The notes beneath the pieces were generated by a model. The model saw only the letters and a program-made list of their open reading frames with translations. It did not search any database and was not told where the DNA came from. From Luteitalea sp. TBR-22 (lineage in GTDB: Bacteria > Acidobacteriota > Vicinamibacteria > Vicinamibacterales > Vicinamibacteraceae): a stretch of 64,000 bases of DNA. The position numbers and the translations under genes are program-made. Every line of letters starts with the position of its first letter. Position 1 is the first letter of the stretch. Shown in pieces: positions 34,974 to 43,741 of the stretch. The stretch covers positions 3,308,501-3,372,500 of the forward strand of contig NZ_AP024452.1 of assembly GCF_016865485.1 (NCBI RefSeq), given 5' to 3'.

Positions 34974-36962
34974 ATGCCGGACCTCCCGCTCAGCGCCCAT
35001 CGTGTCTCTCCGGATGCGCTCCGGGCCATCGCCGACGGCGAGTTCGGCGCGTGGCACTGGGACGCCGACGCCGACCTGCTGCAGCTCGAGCCGCGGTGGG
35101 CGCACGCCTTCGGCCTCGGCGCCGGCCGCCTGCAGCGCAGGACGTGGTTCGCGGCGGTCACTCCCGCGGAATGCGAGGAGATGCGGCGCGCCTGGCAGCG
35201 GGCGCTGCGAGGCGATCGCCCCGTCGAGTGGCGCGTGACCCTCGCCGGCCACGGCCCGCCGAGGCACGTCCTGGTCCGCGCGCGCCGAACAGGCGGGCCC
35301 GCGCGGGGCCTTGAAGGCGTCCTGCTCGTCGTCACCGCAGGCGCCGCGGCCACAGACGACACGCCACGCCCTGACGCGTCCCACCCGGTCGACGCCGCGT
35401 TCCGGGCAGTCGTCGATGCGGTGCCGGCCCTCGTGTGGGCGGCGCACCCGGACGGGCGAGTGGCCTACTTCAACGCTGCCCTGCAGCAGGTCGTCGGCAC
35501 GCTCGGCCCCGAGGAGTGGGAGCGCGCGCTGCATCCGCAGGATCTGCAGCGGATCCGGGTGCGGTGGCTCGGCGCGGTCCGGCGGGAGGCGCCGTACGAG
35601 GCACGTTGCCGCGTGCACCGCGCCGCCGACGACACGTGGCGCTGGCACGCGTTGCGGGCCGTGCCCGTGCGCGACCCCGAGGGCCACGTGGAGCGCTGGG
35701 TAGGCATCCTGGTGGACGACCACGACCAGCGTCGGCTGATGGAAGCCAACCAGCACCTGCTGGCGTCCGAGCAACGAGCGCGTCAGGCCGCCGAGGACGC
35801 TGCTCGCATGAAGGACGAGTTCCTGGCGACGCTGGCTCACGAGCTTCGCACGCCGCTCAATGCCATCACCGGCTGGACGGGACTCCTCAAGCGAGGCGGC
35901 TTGTCGGAGGCAGACCAGGCGCGGGCCCTCGACGTGATCGAGCGCAACGCCCAGGCGCAGCGACAGCTCATCGACCAGTTGCTCGACGTGAGCCGGGTGA
36001 TCGCCGGCCACGTCCGGCTCGATCAGGAGTCGGTGGCGCTCGACGACGTGCTGCTGCAGGCGCTGCAAGCCGTCCGACCGCTGGCCGATGCGCGGGGGCT
36101 TCGCCTCGACGTGCAGATCGCCGACCGCGCCCCGCTGGTCTGGGGCGATTCCACGCGCCTGCGCCAGGCCTGTGACCAGCTGTTGGCCAATGCGGTGAAG
36201 TTCACGCCGGCGGGCGGCGCGATAACTGCGCGCCTGCACCACGACGCCCACCGCGTGACCATCGAGGTCACCGACACCGGCATCGGCATCCCCGCCGACT
36301 TCCTGCCCTTCGTGTTCGACCGCTTCAGGCAGTCGGAATCGCCCGCCGCTCGTCGTTACGGGGGACTCGGACTCGGCCTCGCGATCGCGCGGCAGGTGGT
36401 GGAGATGCATGGCGGCGAGATCGCCGTGACCAGTCCCGGCGAAGGCCTGGGCGCGACCTTCACCGTGTCGCTCCCTGCGACCGGGGTCGCGGCCGCCGAA
36501 GGCGCAACGCCCGCAGAGAGTCCGGCGCCGCAAGACGGCGCTCCCAGCCCGCTGCGGGGCCAGTCCATCCTCGTGATCGAGGACGACGCCGACTCGCGCG
36601 AGATGCTCAGCGTGGTGCTGGAGAACGCCGGCGGCGTCCCCGTCGGCGCTGCCACCGTCGCCGACGGCCTCCGCCTGCTCGGCGACCTGCAGATCGACAT
36701 CGTCCTGAGCGACATCGGCCTGCCCGGACGCGACGGCTTCGACCTGATCCGGGCGCTGCGATCGTTTCCGCACCCGCGCGTCCGGCGCGCCCCCGCCATC
36801 GCCGTCACCGCCTTCACGCGCGCCGAGGACCGGGCCCGCGTCCTGGATGCCGGCTTCGACGCGCATGTCGGCAAGCCCGTCGAGCCCGCGCGCCTGCTCG
36901 CGGCCATCGCCGAAGTCACCCGGCGCCGCGAGGACGCCGCCGGTGCGGCGCCCCCTGCCTGA
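34974..36962 (+). CDS. PAS-domain hybrid histidine kinase with receiver
   Basis: The 662-residue protein has two PAS-like regions (about residues 15-120 and 145-255, the second with WAAHPDGRVAYFN), a HisKA domain with LAHELRTPLNAITGW near residue 287, an HATPase domain (LLANAVKFTPAGG, VTDTGIGIPAD, GLGLGLAIARQVVEMHGG), and a C-terminal receiver (VIEDDADSREML, VLSDIGLPGRDGFD, VGKPV). No membrane segments are seen. The target is unknown, and no cognate regulator gene is adjacent. Confidence 0.9.
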   Translation: MPDLPLSAHRVSPDALRAIADGEFGAWHWDADADLLQLEPRWAHAFGLGAGRLQRRTWFAAVTPAECEEMRRAWQRALRGDRPVEWRVTLAGHGPPRHVLVRARRTGGPARGLEGVLLVVTAGAAATDDTPRPDASHPVDAAFRAVVDAVPALVWAAHPDGRVAYFNAALQQVVGTLGPEEWERALHPQDLQRIRVRWLGAVRREAPYEARCRVHRAADDTWRWHALRAVPVRDPEGHVERWVGILVDDHDQRRLMEANQHLLASEQRARQAAEDAARMKDEFLATLAHELRTPLNAITGWTGLLKRGGLSEADQARALDVIERNAQAQRQLIDQLLDVSRVIAGHVRLDQESVALDDVLLQALQAVRPLADARGLRLDVQIADRAPLVWGDSTRLRQACDQLLANAVKFTPAGGAITARLHHDAHRVTIEVTDTGIGIPADFLPFVFDRFRQSESPAARRYGGLGLGLAIARQVVEMHGGEIAVTSPGEGLGATFTVSLPATGVAAAEGATPAESPAPQDGAPSPLRGQSILVIEDDADSREMLSVVLENAGGVPVGAATVADGLRLLGDLQIDIVLSDIGLPGRDGFDLIRALRSFPHPRVRRAPAIAVTAFTRAEDRARVLDAGFDAHVGKPVEPARLLAAIAEVTRRREDAAGAAPPA

Positions 36963-37001
36963 CGCAACGCATCGCCGCGGGACGCGCTACCATGCCCCGC
37001 C

Positions 37002-38006
37002 ATGCGCGCTTCCCTGCCCTGCCTGATCGGACTTGCGGCGATGCTGGCCCTGCCTGCGCGGCCGACGCTCGCCGAGGTCCACAAGTTCACGCCGACGACC
37101 GGCGTGCCCACGTTCGCCGTTCGCGAGCCGGTGCTCCGCCTGAAGCCCGGCGACGTCGTGGAGTCGCAGACGTTCTCGAAGCCCGGCGACTACTACGACC
37201 GGGCCGGCGGGCCGTGGCCGGGCGAGGTCGGGCCCTTCGTCATCGAGGGCCTCACGCCCGACGACACGCTCGTCGTGAAGATCCTGAAGGTGCGCCCGAA
37301 CCGCGACACCGCGGTGTCGGCCGTGGTGCCCAATGGCATCAGCGCCGTCGCCGGCGACAACCGGACGCGCATCCTCAACGATCCGCTGCCGGCCCGCCGT
37401 TACGTCTGGCAGCTCGATCGTGCGCGCAACGTCGGCATCCTCGACATCCCCAACTCGGCGAGCAAGCGCATCGAGCTCCCCTTGCGGCCGATGCTGGGCC
37501 GGGTTGCCGTGGCCCCGGCCGGGCAGGAAGCGTGGGGCGGCCTGTGGCCCGGCAACTTCGGCGGCAACATGGACGCCTCCGACGTGCGGGAGGGCGCCAC
37601 CGTCTACCTGCCCGTCTTCCACGAGGGCGGCTTTTTCTACTTCGGCGACGGGCACGCGCTGCAGGGCGACGGCGAGATCGTCGGCTCGGGGCTCGAGACG
37701 ACGATGGACGTGACGCTGCAGTTCGACGTGATCAAGGGCCGCAAGATCGCGTGGCCACGCATCGAGGACGAGACGCACATCATGGTCGCCGGCAGCATCC
37801 GGCCGCTCGTCGATGCCTTCCGCATCGCGCAGGTCGAGCTGATCCAGTGGCTCGTGGACGACTACGGCTTCGACCGGATGGACGCCTACCAGGTGGTCTC
37901 GCAGGCCGGCAGCACGCGCGTGGCCAACGTCGTCGATCCGAATTACACCGTGGTGGCGAAGTTTCCCAAGTCGGCGCTGCCACCGCGACTGCCGAAGGCG
38001 CCGTGA
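37002..38006 (+). CDS. secreted acetamidase/formamidase family protein
   Basis: The 334-residue protein has a signal peptide (LIGLAAMLALPARPTLAE) and the acetamidase/formamidase fold: GDVVESQTF, GPFVIEGLTPDDTLVV, the Gly-rich WPGNFGGNMDASDVREGATVYLPVFHEGGFFYFGDGHALQGDGEI core, and TMDVTLQF. The family hydrolyses short amides to ammonia and acid. Export to the periplasm is not typical of the cytoplasmic enzymes but is frequent in soil bacteria. Confidence 0.88.
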   Translation: MRASLPCLIGLAAMLALPARPTLAEVHKFTPTTGVPTFAVREPVLRLKPGDVVESQTFSKPGDYYDRAGGPWPGEVGPFVIEGLTPDDTLVVKILKVRPNRDTAVSAVVPNGISAVAGDNRTRILNDPLPARRYVWQLDRARNVGILDIPNSASKRIELPLRPMLGRVAVAPAGQEAWGGLWPGNFGGNMDASDVREGATVYLPVFHEGGFFYFGDGHALQGDGEIVGSGLETTMDVTLQFDVIKGRKIAWPRIEDETHIMVAGSIRPLVDAFRIAQVELIQWLVDDYGFDRMDAYQVVSQAGSTRVANVVDPNYTVVAKFPKSALPPRLPKAP

Positions 38007-38070
38007 AGCCCCTCGTGCCTGGCACCGGTGGGCCGACCCCGGGCACCGGCTGGAGGCGCCGCGCTGGGCG

Positions 38071-39648
38071 CTACCGCGCGGCTGCCCACTCGGGCTCGAG
38101 GCGTGCCACCAGCACGGCGTAGGTCTCGATCGCGTCCCAGAGGTTCTGGATGCGGAGGTTCTCGTTGGCGGCGTGCTGGTTGTTGTCGTGGTTGACGACC
38201 GGCACGCTCACCAGCGGCGCCTGCAGGATGTCGGCAAACAGGTACAGCGGCAGGCTCCCACCCATGTTCGGCATCACCACCGGTGCCACGCCGCGCGCCT
38301 GCGCGACGATCGACACGATCGCCCTGGACACCGGCATGTCCATCGACGCCCGGTAGCCCGGGTAGCCGGGTCCCCAGTCGAGGCGCGCGACGCGCGGGTG
38401 CGCGCGGCGCGTCTCCTCGTCGGGTTCGCTGCCGGTCACGATGTGGTACCCCTGGGCGCGCACGTGCGCCTCGACGAGCGGCGTGAGCACCTCCGGCGTG
38501 AGGTCGGGCACCAGCCGGAAGTCGATGGAGACCTGGGCCCTCGTCGGCACCGCGTTGGCGGCACGCTCCCCCACCTCGCCGGCACGGAAGCCACGCACGT
38601 TCAAGGCGGGAATCGTGATGGCGTCCACCAGCCGACTCCTCACCTGCTCGCGGCGTCCCAGCGCGAGTGCGCGAGCGATCGCGTCGTCCTCGGCCGGCGC
38701 GGCGTCGAGCGCCGCCCGCTCGGCCGCCGAGAGGGGACGGACGGCCTCGGCGATGCCCTTGATGAGGATCCGGCCATCGGCATCCCGCATGCTGGTGATC
38801 AGGTGCGCGAGATCGACGGCGGGGTTGGGCGCCCAGTTGCCGTAATGGCCGCTGTGCACGGCGCGGGCGGGACCGTAGGTCGAGATCTCGAGCTGGATGG
38901 ACCCGCGCACGCCGAACGACACGAGCGGCGCGCGCGACTGGTGCACGGGGCCGTCGCCGAAGATCCAGGCGTCGGCGCGCAGGGTGTCGCGATGCGCTCG
39001 CAGCAGGCGCTCGAGGTTCGGTGACCCGTCCTCCTCCTCGCCCTCCAGGAACACCTTCAGGTTCACCGTCGGCGCCACGCCGGCGGCCTTCAATGCGTCG
39101 AGGCCGGCCAGCAACGCGACGATCGGGCCCTTGTCGTCCGAGGCGGCGCGTCCGTAGAGGCGATGCTCGCCGGGAATCGTCGCCGGCAGCGCGTCCCAGG
39201 CGATGACGGGCGCGCCGGCTTCGAGGGTGCCGGCACGCAGCACCGGGGTCCAGGGCGGCGTCGCCCAGTCCGAAGGCGTGACCGGCTGGCCGTCGTAGTG
39301 CGCATAGAACACGACGGTGCGCGTGGCACCGGGCACCTCCAGGCTGCCGTACACGGCAGGCGGCGCGTCGGGCACCGTCAGCAGGCGCGTCGCGAACCCA
39401 CGCCGCTGCAGCAGGCCCTGCAGGTGTGCGGCGTTGCGGGCGATGCCCTCGGCGTCGCTGGCGAGGTTGGGCAGCGCGACGAGATCCCGCAGCTCGGTCA
39501 GGACCTCGCGCTCGTGGGCCTGCCGCCAGGCGCGGACGCGTGCCGCGAGCGCGCTGCCGGGGCCGGTCGACGAAGGCTGCGCGCCGACGGTGGGCGCGGC
39601 GCACGCGAGGAGGCCGGACAGGACGACGAGAACCGTGCGGATGCGCAT
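38071..39648 (-). CDS. exported M20-family metallopeptidase
   Basis: The ATG at 39648 opens a signal peptide (VLVVLSGLLACAAPTVGAQ). The 525-residue protein has the dizinc site motifs FYAHYDGQPV, GRAASDDKGP, LEGEEEDGSPN and a C-terminal NHDNNQHAANENLR. The dimerisation domain sits between them. M20 enzymes such as CNDP-like dipeptidases cleave dipeptides or acyl-amino acids. The 14-residue upstream extension is not needed and lacks a ribosome site. Confidence 0.9.
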   Translation of the reverse strand: MRIRTVLVVLSGLLACAAPTVGAQPSSTGPGSALAARVRAWRQAHEREVLTELRDLVALPNLASDAEGIARNAAHLQGLLQRRGFATRLLTVPDAPPAVYGSLEVPGATRTVVFYAHYDGQPVTPSDWATPPWTPVLRAGTLEAGAPVIAWDALPATIPGEHRLYGRAASDDKGPIVALLAGLDALKAAGVAPTVNLKVFLEGEEEDGSPNLERLLRAHRDTLRADAWIFGDGPVHQSRAPLVSFGVRGSIQLEISTYGPARAVHSGHYGNWAPNPAVDLAHLITSMRDADGRILIKGIAEAVRPLSAAERAALDAAPAEDDAIARALALGRREQVRSRLVDAITIPALNVRGFRAGEVGERAANAVPTRAQVSIDFRLVPDLTPEVLTPLVEAHVRAQGYHIVTGSEPDEETRRAHPRVARLDWGPGYPGYRASMDMPVSRAIVSIVAQARGVAPVVMPNMGGSLPLYLFADILQAPLVSVPVVNHDNNQHAANENLRIQNLWDAIETYAVLVARLEPEWAAAR

Positions 39649-39721
39649 GGCCCTCAGGGTATCCCAGCAGTTAGGGCGGGCCGGCCGCACGCCTCAGCGG
39701 GTGAACGTGCCAGTGCAAAAG

Positions 39722-39760
39722 GAAAAGGCCGGATCCGCGTGCAGCGAATCCGGCCTTTTC
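39722..39760 (-). terminator. intrinsic terminator of tRNA-Pro
   Basis: GAAAAGGCCGGAT and ATCCGGCCTTTTC form a perfect 13-base stem around a 13-base loop. In the minus-strand sense the stem is followed by CCTTTT, giving a U-rich tail. It lies just downstream of the tRNA gene. Confidence 0.85.
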
Positions 39761-39765
39761 GATTT

Positions 39766-39845
<80 letters not shown>

Positions 39846-39918
39846 CAACCCGAGGAGGATACCACACGCCTCGCGCTCGTCAAACGCGACACCGCAACGG
39901 CCGAGATCGCGAGGCCTC

Positions 39919-39945
39919 TCAAGTTCCACCGGGAGCCGCCGATTG
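39919..39945 (+). promoter_or_regulatory. sigma-28-type promoter of the YjfB-like gene
   Basis: TCAA, fifteen bases, then GCCGATTG. The expected transcription start (about 39952) coincides with the ATG at 39953, so the mRNA would be leaderless or nearly so; no Shine-Dalgarno sequence is present. Confidence 0.6.
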
Positions 39946-39952
39946 CCTTCGT

Positions 39953-40138
39953 ATGACCGGGATTCCTCCTCTCATCAGCACGGGCAGCGACAGCACCGTC
40001 GCGGCTCGCACGGACCGCACGACCGTGGCCATCAGCAAGGCGCTCCAGGAAAAGAAGAAGGAGGCCGAGGCGATGGTCCGGCTCATCGAGGGGACCGCCG
40101 CCTCGGGCAAGGGCCAGATCGTCAACTATCAGGCGTGA
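39953..40138 (+). CDS. small putative motility protein (YjfB-like)
   Basis: The 61-residue product has a short Ser/Thr/Ala-rich N-terminus, then TVAISKALQEKKKEAEAMVRLIEG, a helix pattern like the YjfB putative motility family (short proteins with a conserved Val-rich, Lys/Ala helix and a Leu/Ile-Glu-Gly end). A FliA-type promoter ends eight bases before its start, which supports membership of the late flagellar regulon even though the gene lies 20 kb from the locus. It overlaps the surE 3' end by 17 bases in convergent orientation. Confidence 0.6.
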   Translation: MTGIPPLISTGSDSTVAARTDRTTVAISKALQEKKKEAEAMVRLIEGTAASGKGQIVNYQA

Positions 40139-40886
40139 GCCCGGCGGCGCGTGCCACCAGCGCCGTCGTCATCCCCACCGCCCCGTGCGCCGTGAGGTCG
40201 GCGTGCAGCGGCGTGACCGAGATGCGCCCTGCCGTCACGGCCTTGAAGTCGGTGCCTTCCCCGGGCGCCCACTCAACCCGACCCTCGTCCAGCCAGTAGT
40301 ACGGACGTCCCCAGGGATCGTCCCGCCGGAGCACGCTCGTGGTGTGCGTCCGCGCGGCCTGCGTGGTCGCCTGCCATCCCGTCGGCACGCCCTGCGGCAC
40401 GTTGACGTTGAGCAGCACGCGCGGCGGCAGTCCGTGCGCGAGGACCTCGCGGGCCACCCGGCCGGCCGCCGCAGCGGCGTGCGAGAAGTCGTAGGTCGGG
40501 CCGCGCTGCATCGAGACCGCGATGGCCGGCACACCCATCAACAGGCCCTCGAGCGCCCCGCCAATCGTTCCCGAGTAGGTCACGTCGTCGCCGACGTTCC
40601 AGCCCTTGTTGATGCCCGAGATCACCAGGTCGGGCAGCACGCCATGCAGCACGTGCGCGACGGCGACGTTGACGCAGTCGGCCGGCGTGCCATCGACAGC
40701 GAATCGGGCCTCGCCGCGCTGGACGAGCCTGAGCGGCCGCGCGAGCGTGAGCGCATGGCCGATGGCGCTCGCCTCGCCGAGGGGCGCGCACACGATCACG
40801 TGACCGAGCGGGCGCACCGCGTCGGCGAGGGCCTGCAGGCCCTCGGAATCGATGCCGTCGTCGTTGGTGACCAGGATGGTGGGCAT
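40122..40886 (-). CDS. surE: 5'/3'-nucleotidase SurE
   Basis: The 254-residue protein begins MPTILVTNDDGIDSEGLQAL, with the metal-binding NDDG motif at residues 8-11. It also has APLGEASAIGHALT, DGTPADCVNVAV, VISGINKGWNVGDDVTYSGTIGGALEG and the C-terminal TDFKAVTAGRISVTPL. SurE removes phosphate from nucleoside monophosphates in stress survival. The start is set by MPTILVTND; a G-rich heptamer repeat begins eight bases upstream, so the promoter must lie within or beyond it. Confidence 0.95.
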   Translation of the reverse strand: MPTILVTNDDGIDSEGLQALADAVRPLGHVIVCAPLGEASAIGHALTLARPLRLVQRGEARFAVDGTPADCVNVAVAHVLHGVLPDLVISGINKGWNVGDDVTYSGTIGGALEGLLMGVPAIAVSMQRGPTYDFSHAAAAAGRVAREVLAHGLPPRVLLNVNVPQGVPTGWQATTQAARTHTTSVLRRDDPWGRPYYWLDEGRVEWAPGEGTDFKAVTAGRISVTPLHADLTAHGAVGMTTALVARAAGLTPDS

Positions 40887-40893
40887 GGAGATT

Positions 40894-40982
40894 TCGGGAG
40901 TCGGGAGTCGGGAGTCGGGAGTCGGGAGTCGGGAGTCGGGGGTCGGGAGTCGGGAGTCGGGAGTCGGGAATCGGAGTCGGGG
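40894..40982. repeat. tandem heptamer array, unit TCGGGAG
   Basis: About eleven TCGGGAG units (one TCGGGGG, one TCGGGAA) run head to tail, followed by a shortened unit. The plus strand therefore has GGG runs every seven bases, a G-quadruplex pattern. It fills the space between surE and hemH. Confidence 0.93.
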
Positions 40983-41081
40983 CCAGGGCCTCCAGGCTAC
41001 AGGCAGCCTGAGGCCTGTGGACTGCGGCCCTCTGGCGGCCCGTGCACCGCCCGGGCCGAGGCCGGAGTCTATGATCGCAGC

Positions 41082-42110
41082 ATGTCCGCCCCGTTCGATG
41101 CCGTCCTGCTCGTTTCGTTCGGAGGCCCGCAGGGCCTCGACGACATCCGCCCCTTCCTGGCCAACGTGTTGCGAGGCCGCCGCATCCCGCCGCAGCGCAT
41201 CGAGGAGGTGGCCCATCACTACGAACTGTTCGGCGGCGTCTCGCCGCTGACGGCGTACACGATGGCGCAGGCCGAGGGCCTGCGCACGCAGTTGCGGGGG
41301 CGCGGCCTCGACCTTCCGGTGTACGTCGGGATGCGCAACTGGACACCCCTGCTCCCGGACGTGATCGCCCGGATGGCGGGCGACGGCATCCGGCGGGCGA
41401 TCGGCGTCACCTCGGCGGCCCATCGGTCCTATTCGAGCTGCACGCAGTACAAGCAGAACGTGCTGCAGGCGCGCGAGTCGGTGCATGCGGCGGGCCTGCC
41501 CCCCGTCGACGTGACGTACGTCGGCGACTGGCACCTCCACGACGGCTTCCTGACGGCCGTGGCCGACCACGTGGTGGTGGCCCGCGACACGCTCCCGGCC
41601 CACCTGCAGGCGGGGGCCCGCCTGGTCTTCACGGCGCACAGCGTCCCAGCCACGATGACGGGCGCGACGACGTACCGCAAGCAGCTGGAGGTGTCGGCGG
41701 CGGAAGTGGCGCGCCGGCTCGGGATGGACGACTGGGCGCTCGTGTTCCAGAGCCGTAGCGGGCGTCCCGAAGACCCGTGGCTGGAGCCCGACGTCAACGA
41801 CTACCTGCGCGCCGAGCACGCGCGCGGCGGACTGGATGCGGTGATCCTCAGCCCGATCGGCTTCGTGTGCGACCACATCGAGGTGCTCTACGACCTCGAC
41901 CACGAAGCGCGGGCGACGTGCGAGGAGTTGGGCCTGCCGATGGCCCGCGCATCGGCCGTCAACGCCCACCCGGCGTTCATCGGCACCCTGGCGGAGATGG
42001 TGATCCGGACGTGGGAGACCTACAAGGGCGGCCGGCCGCTGATGCTGGTCAATCCCGACAAGCCCAACGCGACGGAGCTGCCGCCCCCCGCCGTCTCGCC
42101 AGTGAGGTAG
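41082..42110 (+). CDS. hemH: ferrochelatase
   Basis: The 342-residue protein shows VLLVSFGGPQGLDDIRPFL, YVGMRNWTPLLPD, TSAAHRSYSSCTQY with the metal-site His near residue 111, FTAHSVPATM, VFQSRSGRPEDPWLEP and ILSPIGFVCDHIEVLYDLDHEA. It inserts ferrous iron into the porphyrin ring in haem synthesis. The stop codon TAG lies inside the first bases of the palindromic repeat at 42106. Confidence 0.95.
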   Translation: MSAPFDAVLLVSFGGPQGLDDIRPFLANVLRGRRIPPQRIEEVAHHYELFGGVSPLTAYTMAQAEGLRTQLRGRGLDLPVYVGMRNWTPLLPDVIARMAGDGIRRAIGVTSAAHRSYSSCTQYKQNVLQARESVHAAGLPPVDVTYVGDWHLHDGFLTAVADHVVVARDTLPAHLQAGARLVFTAHSVPATMTGATTYRKQLEVSAAEVARRLGMDDWALVFQSRSGRPEDPWLEPDVNDYLRAEHARGGLDAVILSPIGFVCDHIEVLYDLDHEARATCEELGLPMARASAVNAHPAFIGTLAEMVIRTWETYKGGRPLMLVNPDKPNATELPPPAVSPVR

Positions 42111-42171
42111 GGCGGGGCGTCCCACCCCGCCGTTGGCTGGCTGACGGCGCGGTCGGAGACCGCACCCTACC
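42106..42171. repeat. palindromic interspersed element, copy 1
   Basis: The element runs from GGTAGGGC to ACCCTACC, with two inner hairpins (GGCGGGG/CCCCGCC and GCGGTC/GACCGC). A related copy lies at 63589. The hemH stop codon is part of its left end. Confidence 0.8.
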
Positions 42172-42217
42172 TGTATTTGCCGCAGCATCGCGGCATTCCA
42201 CGCAGGCGCGGGACGAG

Positions 42218-42239
42218 TGGGCACGCGAAGGCGTGCCCA
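42218..42239. terminator. hairpin downstream of the bacilliredoxin gene
   Basis: TGGGCACGC and GCGTGCCCA form a perfect nine-base stem with a GAAG tetraloop. It lies seven bases beyond the bacilliredoxin stop and between convergent genes. Confidence 0.6.
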
Positions 42240-42245
42240 TGACGG

Positions 42246-42674
42246 TCACGCGTTCTGGGTGGCGCAGTACTTGTCGAAGGCGGCGGTGAGGGCGGCGGCG
42301 ATGCCGTCGGCGGTGTTCCCCTCGATCTGGTGCCGCTCCATCATGTAGACCAGCTTCCCGTCGCGCAGCAGCCCGACCGACGGCGACGAGGGCGGATAGC
42401 CCGTGAAGTACGAGCGGGCGCGGTCGGTGGCCTCGATGTCGGCGCCTGCGAACACGGTGACGGCGTGATCGGGCTTGGTGCCGTGCTGCATGGCACGGGC
42501 GATGCCCGGACGGGCCTTCCCCGCCGCGCACCCGCACACCGAGTTGACCACCACCAGCGTGGTGCCCTTCTCGTTCACCGCACGGTCCACCTCGGCTGCC
42601 GTGCGCAATTCGGTGAATCCGACCTCGGTGAGCTCTTCGCGCATCGGCGCGATCAGGAATTCGGGATACGGCAT
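42246..42674 (-). CDS. BrxA/BrxB family bacilliredoxin
   Basis: The 142-residue protein fits the YphP/YqiW family: PYPEFLIAPMREELTEVGFTEL at the start, the redox motif VNSVCGCAAGKARPG (CGC) near residue 47, and FTGYPPSSPSVGLLRDGKLVYMMERHQIEG. These proteins remove bacillithiol from mixed disulfides. This suggests that bacillithiol or a similar thiol exists in the host, which fits Acidobacteria. Confidence 0.92.
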   Translation of the reverse strand: MPYPEFLIAPMREELTEVGFTELRTAAEVDRAVNEKGTTLVVVNSVCGCAAGKARPGIARAMQHGTKPDHAVTVFAGADIEATDRARSYFTGYPPSSPSVGLLRDGKLVYMMERHQIEGNTADGIAAALTAAFDKYCATQNA

Positions 42675-42719
42675 CGGTCTCTACTCCTTCAACGGGGGCC
42701 ACGCCCCCGACTCGTGTGA

Positions 42720-43739
42720 TCAGACCGCCGCGACGGCGCGGCGTCGTTGGCTGGCCTCGGCGTGCGCCGCGACCAGGAAATCCACGAACGGCACCCACGG
42801 GTCGAAGCCGATCACCGCCGGGGCATCGGCCACGAAGTTGGACAGCGCGTTCAGATCGTAGAAGTACGGCCGCCCGTCGCGGTCGTCAACCACGTATTCG
42901 ACGCCGCCGACGTCGAAGCCGGCCGCATCGGTCATGCGGATCACCGCATCGATGATGTCCTGCGGCGGGTGGGCCTGCACGGCGCGCTTCCCCGCCGAAG
43001 GCAGCGAGATGGCGCAGTTGCCGCCCAGTTCGACGGGCGCGGCAGGCGCGGTCGTCTGGCCGGGCTCCGGCAGTTCGCACAGGTCGGCGGGGCACAGGTT
43101 GAAGCTCTGCCCCGTGACCGGGATGTCGATGGCGTACAGGTAGCGGCCCTGCAGCACTTCGACGCGCGTGATCTTGCCGTCGCGCGCCGGGATGAACTCC
43201 TGCACCAGCGCCAGGTGATCGACGCCGAAGTCCAACTGCCCGGCCTCGACGGCGGCGCGCAGGTCGGCCTCGCGGTCGACACGCAGCACGCCGGCGCCGC
43301 TGCCCCCGACACTGGGCTTGACGACCACTGGCCAGCGCAACCCCTCGGTCGCGGCCACCGCCTGGTCGGCCGCGTTGATGACGCGCGTCTTCGGGAACGG
43401 CAGCCCGAGATCGGCCAGTAGCGCCATCTGGCGCGCCTTGGAGATCTCGTAGCCGTACGCCCTGGCGCCGTTGATCACGCGCACCCCGCCCGCCTCGGCC
43501 GAGGCCACGTACTGCAGGACGGGCAGGATCCCGTGTCCGTGCCCGCGCCGGTCGGCCGACGGGCTCATGCGGTTGACCAGCAGGTCGGGCGCTGCCGCGC
43601 GCGCCGCCGGGTCGTGCCGCCAGTCCGGGGTGAACAGGAGCGAAGCGGCATGGGTCCGACGGTAGGGCACGCCCCTGGCGTCGAGCGCCTCGAACAACCG
43701 GGCGAACCATGCGGGGTGTTCGTAGAGGATCTCGATCAT
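42720..43739 (-). CDS. ATP-grasp domain protein
   Basis: The 339-residue protein has an ATP-grasp core: the ATP loop WPVVVKPSVGGSGAGVLRV, a LVQEFIPARDGKITRVEVLQG strand pair, and the metal site VGGVEYVVDDRDGRPYFYDLNALSNF. It resembles RimK-like ligases that join a carboxylate to an amine, but the substrate cannot be told. It lies two bases downstream of TerC-side genes on the same strand and upstream of the bacilliredoxin gene by 45 bases. Confidence 0.8.
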   Translation of the reverse strand: MIEILYEHPAWFARLFEALDARGVPYRRTHAASLLFTPDWRHDPAARAAAPDLLVNRMSPSADRRGHGHGILPVLQYVASAEAGGVRVINGARAYGYEISKARQMALLADLGLPFPKTRVINAADQAVAATEGLRWPVVVKPSVGGSGAGVLRVDREADLRAAVEAGQLDFGVDHLALVQEFIPARDGKITRVEVLQGRYLYAIDIPVTGQSFNLCPADLCELPEPGQTTAPAAPVELGGNCAISLPSAGKRAVQAHPPQDIIDAVIRMTDAAGFDVGGVEYVVDDRDGRPYFYDLNALSNFVADAPAVIGFDPWVPFVDFLVAAHAEASQRRRAVAAV

Positions 43740-43741
43740 GC

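Noticed and set aside
40894-40982. CRISPR array
   Set aside because: The repeat unit is seven bases with no spacers and no cas genes, so it is a simple tandem repeat.
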